Shown: in pieces, positions 57,304 to 64,000 of the stretch
Layout of the letters: every line of letters begins with the position of its first letter
How positions within the stretch are numbered: position 1 is the stretch's first letter
Assembly (NCBI GenBank): GCA_031216445.1
Contig: CM062213.1
Span: forward strand, 14,385,501-14,449,500
DNA: 64,000 bases
Source: Lateolabrax maculatus
Taxonomy: Eukaryota; Chordata; Actinopteri; Acropomatiformes; Lateolabracidae
Direction of reading: 5' to 3'
Notes under the pieces: model-generated
Told to the model about the DNA's origin: nothing
Database searches by the model: none
What the model saw: only the letters and a program-made list of their open reading frames with translations
Program-made: the position numbers and the translations under genes

Positions 57304-59169
57304 TGTATGTGCCACACTGTCATGCTTAAAGATATACATGTGTATGAGGACAAGGGTCACTCTCAAACACACACTGACAAACACGTGGATCTCTAAGGTG
57401 TTGCATCGAAAATTGGGCACAAGGGTTAGAAAGAGAAGGAGGATGACAGGGCAACATGCGCATGGAGATAAACACCTGAGTATGTCCATACAATTGCCAT
57501 TAAAGATGACGCCACGTGGGTTAATGATCACTTCATGTGCGTGTGTTCTCAGATGTGGGAGTTCTGTGAGAAATCCCAGCAGTGAAGATTTATAGCTAAA
57601 TTTGTGTTTTGACAGAGACAGGGAGTTAGAGGAGGGCAACACGGTAGGAAGAGGGAGAGGTACAATGTGGGAAGGGTCATGCCCTGTTCCTCGAAGTGGA
57701 GAGGAAAAGACGGGAGTGTGCTGCCTTCAGCCGCTGTTGAGCTGGACAATAACAAAACAACACATGACGTGAATCTCATTCACAGAACGTGCTGTAAATA
57801 CCTGTGCCAGGAAAGGTGTACGCAAAAGAAACGGATTTAGAATTGTCTGTGAAAAAAGGAGGGGGCCACGAAGGTTTGAAATGAGCAAAATAAGTGTCGG
57901 CGTTGGCTCAACAATTGCTAAGCCCCTCCCCGCGATAGACCAATCAAATTTAAGGAAAGGAACGGCAGGCCTGTCAAGCTTCCACACGTTGAACTGATGT
58001 ACATGGGTCTGTAGTGAGAGGGACTCAACATTTACTGAGTGTAGAGTTTAGTTTCCAAAACCTAATTCACATGTGCAAAGGTGTAAGGAATGGATTAAAC
58101 AGTGTCTGCTGTCATGTCATAGCAACCTAGCATTGTTCCAAGGCCAAGACTTTGCATATCATTAACTATTTAACTTATTTTGTGGGGTCGCAGGTTATGT
58201 TAAAAAAATTTGGCTACAACTGATAAAATCTGCCACCGACAGTTTTCATTTCAGTTGGCAAAATTCACTGTTTCAAAAGTGTATATGAATTAAGATTAAG
58301 GTAAATCCTTTATATCAATGTAAACCTCATATGTGCTGTTTTAGATAGGAACGCTTGACAGGTGTAGCAACACATAACTAAATGGGGTAGGCTTTGCAAA
58401 TTGTCAGTTTATTCAAAATCATCAAAATATAGTTACCGACAAGAGCAAATGCAATTGTAGCTACAAAATAGGAAAGTTTCCATAAAGAGGGAAATCTATT
58501 GACAGTCTTTGTTCCTGTTTTATTTCCAACATCCTTTGGCATTTATGCATTAGCCAAATTTAAAGTGAGGGGGCAGATAACCCACATCATACATCATTCA
58601 TGGCAAGTCCTGAACTGGTGATGTCTCAAGCAGTGCCACATCCAGTGAAACCACGGAGAACCTTGCGCACACAAAGTCTGAGTCAGTCTTAAGTTCCCAC
58701 TAGAGACCAAGGTTTTGACCTGAAGATCTGATGTTTGCTCCCACATCTTTCTAAATGGGAAATTAGGACAAAGGTTGCCAGATATCCCTACTGTCTGTTG
58801 AATAATATCTATGTTAAAGTTCATTGGCAAATAAAATATTAGTGTATGTGTGGAAATGTGTGTGTTCGTGTCAGTTGACGGATGTCTTTATGTTTGTGTG
58901 TGTGCGGGTGAATTACCAACCAGGCCGCAGCTTCACTGGAGTCACTAGAGTCAATCATAGCTTAAATTTTAAGGTTAGGATAAGAATGATAAGCATTATT
59001 CTGGCTTATTCCAACTTGGGTCCTATTTTTCGTATTTCCTCTTAAGTAATTGCTAAAATCTAAAAACACGGTGACATTTCTACAACAAAGTCTGACCAAA
59101 AGCGTAGATTTCAGGCGGATTATCTAAATCACCTTATTTAGAGGACAAACCGGATTTAGTTGTACCAGA

Positions 59170-59320
59170 AATAATTGTAAAAATCCCTAATTTCCCTCAT
59201 TTTTTAAGTGAAAATGTCAAACATTCCCTAGTTCCAGTTTTCTTAATCTGAATACATCAATTTTGACTTTAGGAAATTTGAAGTGCCAATTTTATAGGTC
59301 AAACAATTTATTAATTATTT
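59170..59320 (+). repeat. AT-rich repeat family C (copy 6, degraded)
   Basis: TTTTTTAAGTGAAAATGTCA, TTCCAGTTTTCTTAATCTGA and TTTATTAATTATTTAAAA are in family order but divergent. Confidence 0.4.
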
Positions 59321-62300
59321 AAAAACCAAACCTATCTTCCGTTGACCTTTTTTTGTCATAAACCATGATTCAGTTACAATGGGTGTCACAACTGTTCATG
59401 CGTTCAGTAGGGGAGGCGACAATAAGTTAGGGTGATACTAAACAGCCCGTATAGATGTTTTATTTGCTTCAGAAAGGGCCAATAGAACAGAAACCGCATC
59501 TTACTTTTGCTGCTTGAGCTTCTTCATAAATAAAGAGGGCAACTGAAAAATGTGTGGATAGCTTTGCATTAAAAAGTGTCTTTTGTAATCCAGACATTGA
59601 CTGCACTTAATACAAACTATAAAGAAGTGAGAACTGAACTTGCTTTGATGTTGCCCTGAACATGAGTCACTACTCAGATGGCAGGTGTTGTTGTGATTGA
59701 AGCGTTTTTTCTCCACAAAGTCTTGTCATTGTTGCGAGAGAGAGAAAATGTTAACAGGTGTATCAGTTGCAACAGATTCATTTTGAAAAATGTTTTGTAG
59801 ACTCTGTTGGCAGTATATAAAATCACTTAGTTCAACTCCATCTCCTGTTTATAGACATTTTCAACTATACAGCTGCTGGATGTGAGATCTAACTCAAGAT
59901 TAACTAATACTTAATAACTACTAGTTTGATGTCAAAATAAATCCAATTCTGTAGCAAAACAATATTGCTGTAAGCAGTAAATGGTGAAATGATTAGCCTT
60001 GAAGTTAATAATCTCATTTAAAAAACAAATTGATGACCTTAAGGCTAAACTGCGTCAAAGTGGTCTCAATGTCATCTAATAAAATCGAATCAAACATCCA
60101 CAAAGACAATGAGAACAGCAGAATTATAGTAAACAAACCAGTATGTCGGCGGTGTAGAGGCAAAAGTGGTTAACTGTGGGCTGAACCGGAGTGTGTCATC
60201 TCTCATGTCTGTATCTGTATATTTATACAGATACAAATGTGCAGTTGAACATTGTTCTTCCTTTCATGCAGTGATTATGTTTAGCTCTTACAGAGGCTTT
60301 ATGTATAGCTTTTTTAAGCCACTACAAGAGACTGCTCAAAAGATTGACAACTGTTGCTTCCTGTATTTTAAATTAACACAGATTTTCGAAAAACCTAGAC
60401 GAATCCCGATGTCTAAAAAAACAGAATTTTGTCTTCCACCAACTCAAACAAAGCTTTGTGTGGAAGTCTGTTGTCGGCAGAGAGTTAAACATCACTTTCA
60501 GGCCATGTAAGAGACAACAAAAACATAACATGGTATCTTGAGACACTCCTTTCATTTATGACAACAGAGCAAAGTCCAAATCTGTCTTAGGCTTTCACAC
60601 ACAAACCTCTCTTTAGGAATTATATAACTTGATAAGCAATAATTCACTGACTGGCGCTGTATCAACACACTTAGTCAGACTCAAAGCAACTCCTGCAGAG
60701 ATTACAAGACAAGATTTTACCAAAGACATGTGTTTTCCTGTGACTGATTCAAATTTCCTCACATTTTAATCAATTATATATTTATCCTTCTGTGTGCTAC
60801 ACACAACTTTCTGCATTCGGTGCATAAAAGATCTAAAACTCAACAGCTACCAAAAAAATGGACACTTAAAACACAAATACATAGTAAAGATCAAACAATT
60901 ACGCCCAATGCCACATGAACTCCAAATTAACATGATGGTTAAGCAAATATTTATGTTAAAACGTGAAAATGATATTACGACACTATCCGGATGAGTGCTG
61001 TTAATTACAGAAATGATCTTTTATAACTTCTCCAAAATAGAGATTATTTCTCAACCACAAATACATCACAAGTTCTCTTACTTTTAAAATAGCCATATTA
61101 CATCAGTGATAACTTTTTAACCTTTAATAAACTTGAAAAACATGAACTCATTTGGATAAATGGCAGATAATTTATAGCATCAGTTTGATGGGTAATGTTC
61201 CTGTTACTTAATCATTATAGGATTATCTTTATAGTCCTGCAACATTTAGTACTTAACTTTTCAGGAAGTATGTTGATTTGCTGTCTGTGAGTTTCTCTCT
61301 TCCTTAACAATCTGGTTGGTTTTTAAGAAAGCATCTTACTTCTGGTAAGTGGTTTATGTGGTTTATCTCACTTTTTGTCAATGCTTTGTTTCTTACAATA
61401 CAAAAAGTTTTTTTAATATATATGTTGGTATCTTTTTATACAGAGCTGTTGATTTCCATTTGAGACATAACATCATGACTCTCAAAGACTACACAAACAT
61501 GGTTTGGCATGTTTTAGCTCATTTATTACCAACATGTAGCCTGCTTGACGTAACTGGCAACTGTTTTCCTCTGCTGGTGTAGATTGATTTCCTCTCTCTC
61601 AGGCACCGATTGGTTTCAAGTGTCGTCAGTACACTATTACAGTACAATGAACAGATCGTCTATCACAGCGAACTTTACATGTAAATGTATAATTGTCTAA
61701 TAAGGTAGTGCCACCTGCATGTAATAAAGGAGTTGTATCTCAAGCAAATTCATAATCTCTGCAAGATATTTTTTAAATAGCATAATGAAATTATTGGAAA
61801 CTACTGGCTGCCTGGAAGTTAGGTAACATACTTCCAATGGTCTGTAGTAATGTTAAGTAAGTTGACCAAACACAGGCAAAAAGTGTCAAAAAATGTATGT
61901 AAATGTAATGTAAACTTGTCTGAAATGTCCCATTAGACCAATCAATATCAAGAGCGAAACTGCTTTAAACAGGTAAAAACACTTAGTTTAGAATCATTTT
62001 CCCTGATTGCTCACGGTGGTATCAGATTATTGACCTGAAGCTCGTACAAAGTGATGAAGAAAGACGCCCACGGATCTAGTGAACAACTAGACTCACTGTC
62101 GGCAGTGACAATCTGAGTCCCGCACAACAAACTGATAAGTTCTCTTTCCAAGTGACTTTATTATATAATAAAACAACAGTAGGCCCGTTCACGTCAACGT
62201 CCACAGAGCAACACAGCAAACCTCAGAGAGAAATCAGTGTCGGCCCCTGAGCTTGTGTCCACATTATTGCTGAGTCACAACCAAGATTTCCCAGTCACTT

Positions 62301-62499
62301 CAAAAACACAGAACTGCCCGAACGTTGTGCAATATCTGCAAATCCCTCACATGACACAGACATGGAGAGACGAAGGTACAGAGCACACACAAAGGCTTGT
62401 TCATTCACACAAACCTGCCCCTCCAATTGGAGTCACCTATGCCAATTGCTGGGCACTGTCAGCCCAGAGGGAGTGGGCCACGAACACCCTGGTACTCAC

Positions 62500-62620
62500 C
62501 TGAGAAGTTGTGACCACTCTGATGGTAGAAGTCTCTGCCTGGTGTTTGCATGTCAAACTCACGCGTACACTGTGGCCCGCAGACACACTATGGGCCAACA
62601 CCTGATTGTGTGCCAGTTGT
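62500..62620 (-). other. Candidate noncoding 5' exon of pparg (proximal)
   Basis: On the minus strand TTCTCAG|GTGAGT forms a near-consensus donor with the last exon base at 62500. No coding frame continues into it. The left boundary is unknown; no convincing acceptor was found, so it may be an alternative first exon. Confidence 0.3.
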
Positions 62621-62639
62621 CAGTCCTGTGACCGCACCC

Positions 62640-62685
62640 CCCACCCTCACACACCCCCACCCCCCCCACCCCACCCCACCCCATC
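62640..62685. repeat. C-rich low-complexity tract
   Basis: Repeated CCCCACCC/CACACCC units over about 45 bases. Confidence 0.9.
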
Positions 62686-62825
62686 TGTACGCCACTGGCC
62701 GCCTGTCACACTGCGAAGAAGTGTCCACCTTAACAACATGTAACATCCGGCAGTGTCAGTGCTCCGTAAACTTGATCAGGACGGGTGAACTCTCGACGTG
62801 CTCGTCTCAACTCCGCAAGAACAAC

Positions 62826-62906
62826 AAAACCACCTTTAAAAAAAAAAAAAAAAAAAAAAAAGTACACACTTTCTTTCTTTTTTTTTTTTTTTTTAAGGTG
62901 GTTTTC
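62826..62906. repeat. Fold-back (inverted repeat) with poly(A)/poly(T) arms
   Basis: AAAACCACCTTT plus about 24 A on the left, and about 20 T plus AAGGTGGTTTT on the right, around a short spacer with GTACACACTTTCTTTC. The non-A/T core AAAACCACCTT pairs with AAGGTGGTTTT exactly. Confidence 0.9.
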
Positions 62907-63200
62907 AAGCGCGTTCGTCAGCCAACCAGGAGCCTTCAGCACTCGGCGGCGCGGCGAGCTGCAAAGCCGGGCGGAAGGTGACTGACCTGGCCGGCGTTTC
63001 GAGCCCCGCTCGCTCCTCCTCTCGCAGCCGTGGTCGTGCTCCTCTCCGGAGCCCACGGGACGCGTCAGCCTCTGGCGGCGGGTGGTGGTGGGTGGGTGGT
63101 CGGGGTCGTGTCGTCGTGTCCACGGCCGGAGCTCGTCGGCGTCAGAGTGGTCGGGCCCGTGAGCTGCGGAGGTTTCTGGTCATGCTGCTGCGGTCGGTGT
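62900..63200. promoter_or_regulatory. pparg: CpG-rich promoter-like block, likely pparg 5' end
   Basis: Dense CpG (GCGCGTTCGTCAGCC, CTCGGCGGCGCGGCGAGCTG, GGGACGCGTCAGCC) contrasts with the AT-rich DNA around it. On the minus strand GGCCAG|GTCAGT at about 62987 would be a good donor for a noncoding first exon running from about 63120. It lies upstream of pparg and no other gene is seen on that strand. Confidence 0.5.
62987..63120 (-). other. Candidate noncoding first exon of pparg
   Basis: Bounded on the 3' side by the minus-strand donor CCAG|GTCAGT (GT at 62985-62986) inside the CpG-rich block. The 5' limit is a guess. No ATG leads to the A/B exon in frame, so it would be untranslated. Confidence 0.3.
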
Positions 63201-63224
63201 CTGCCCTGCCTGCCTCTCGCTCTC

Positions 63225-63278
63225 TCCTCCTCCTCCTCCTCCTCTCTCCACACACACACACACACACACACACACAGC
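63225..63278. repeat. (TCC)n then (CA)n microsatellite
   Basis: CTCCTCCTCCTCCTC followed by about fourteen CA units. Confidence 0.95.
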
Positions 63279-63775
63279 CGGGATCCTGAGGACACACGCA
63301 GAGGCATCAGATTACCCCAGAGCTGTGCAGGCTTTACTTCGTTTTAACTCTCTTTTTTTTTTCTTATTCTTTTTTTTTGTTTTGTTTTCTGGGGGGGGGG
63401 GGTCGTTTCTTAGTCATTTGAGCTGCGAGAGACAGGTCATTTCAAAACAGGATTTACCGCCATCACATCTTTGTTGTTGTCGGGCTGTTTGCGTATAGAC
63501 GAACACTGCATTTTTTTTAATTTGAATTGATTAATGGGAATAGTTGGACATCGTTTGCGTCGTGTCCGAGGATTAATTAATTAGCCAAAGTGAGGCGCAA
63601 AGACAGGAACCAGGGGGGAAAGAACTAGTGCAGTCTGCCTCCGTCCAAAGGTCCCGACATCCACCTACCCGCGCACCCACAGCTCACAAAGTAACACATT
63701 ACATCTCCTCCGTGTCACCCGCGCAAACGCAACAAAAGTTAAGTTGCGGTTTTTAAAAAAGCTGTTCTTTGAGAG

Positions 63776-63817
63776 GGGCAGTTGCTAGGCAACCGACGGA
63801 GCCTAGCAATGCTGCCC
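63776..63817. promoter_or_regulatory. Imperfect palindrome with RFX-type X-box
   Basis: GTTGCTAGGCAAC at 63781-63793 fits the two-half-site X-box bound by RFX factors. It sits inside a larger inverted repeat: 63776-63789 (GGGCAGTTGCTAGG) and the complement of 63802-63817 (GGGCAGCATTGCTAGG), differing by a two-base insertion. Confidence 0.55.
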
Positions 63818-63886
63818 GGAGTGAAAATGGTGAACCGTCGTTTCTGTACGGGTTAAAAAAGGAAAAGAAAAAAAAAAAAACGAGAC

Positions 63887-64000
63887 ATGCCGTGTTCACT
63901 GGCGAGCTTTAGATCTTTCACATCTCGTCCGATGTTGTCGGACAGAGCCAGGCTCGCTGTCTCCCTCGGTCTGCGGTTCCGCGCTGAAGGACAGGCCCAG
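63887..64000 (+). CDS. Possible first coding exon, open at window edge
   Basis: ATG at 63887 opens 38 codons without a stop to the end of the window (MPCSLASFRSFTSRPMLSDR...). It lies about 95 bp right of the X-box palindrome and after a poly(A)-rich stretch. The protein is not recognised and the frame may be chance. Confidence 0.2.
   Translation, partial: MPCSLASFRSFTSRPMLSDRARLAVSLGLRFRAEGQAQ

Larger units (their letters stand above)
48171..62499 (-). other. pparg 5' intron (inferred, about 14 kb)
   Basis: No coding exon supported. Holds nine or more microsatellite and homopolymer tracts, a family C remnant at 59170-59320 and a strong minus-strand donor near 53720 (ACAGG|GTGAGT) that might mark an alternative noncoding exon. 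Region 48770-53600 contains nothing I recognise. Confidence 0.55.

Noticed and set aside
57244..57642. 132-codon minus-strand frame
   Set aside because: Its C-terminal part is a translated CA/TG microsatellite.
62550..63347. Several long frames in the GC-rich block
   Set aside because: High GC lowers stop frequency; products are Pro/Arg/His-rich with poly-Lys/Phe from the A/T runs, and both strands look alike.
1..64000. CRISPR arrays, operons, phage or other prokaryotic systems
   Set aside because: All regular repeats are microsatellites or the 96-bp coding repeat; genes are spliced vertebrate genes.

Overview
The window is vertebrate nuclear DNA, almost certainly from a percomorph-type teleost fish. 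Evidence: spliced genes with GT-AG introns, dense CA/TG microsatellites, several interspersed repeat families I recognise from spiny-rayed fish, and three genes whose predicted proteins match vertebrate families. I see no bacterial, viral or CRISPR-like system.

Layout. (1) 1-9800: noncoding DNA rich in repeats, probably a large intron of iffo2 whose head-encoding exon(s) lie left of the window. (2) 9801-16260, + strand: seven 3' coding exons of an intermediate filament family orphan gene, best matched to iffo2, then a 3' UTR of about 3 kb ending near an AATAAA at 19357. (3) 20374-25217, - strand: the complete coding region of terf2ip (RAP1, shelterin subunit) in eight coding exons plus a likely noncoding first exon at about 26026-26150, predicted at 724 aa. 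It is tail-to-tail with iffo2. (4) 26160-33400: intergenic DNA with repeats, C-run/A-run tracts, one orphan open frame (30292-30801) and the end of the pparg 3' UTR. (5) 33559-48160, - strand: the complete coding region of pparg in eight exons, predicted at 522 aa. Its noncoding 5' exons probably lie up to the CpG-rich block at 62900-63200, giving a first intron of about 14 kb full of CA/TG arrays. (6) 63200-64000: GC-rich promoter-like DNA with an imperfect palindrome containing an RFX-type X-box, and a + strand open frame running off the window.

The three genes do not form a functional pathway: a nuclear filament-like protein, a telomere protein and a ligand-regulated transcription factor. 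All splice joins given were checked for reading-frame continuity.

Most notable points: pparg has Ile and Met where mammalian PPARgamma has the ligand-anchoring His323 and Tyr473, plus about 24 extra residues before LBD helix 3 and two introns that I believe the human gene lacks there; terf2ip carries an in-frame 96-bp tandem repeat in a greatly expanded linker; pparg intron 2 carries a decayed IS630/Tc1-like transposon with near-perfect terminal inverted repeats; and a palindromic X-box sits at the right edge. I did not find a convincing undescribed biological system.
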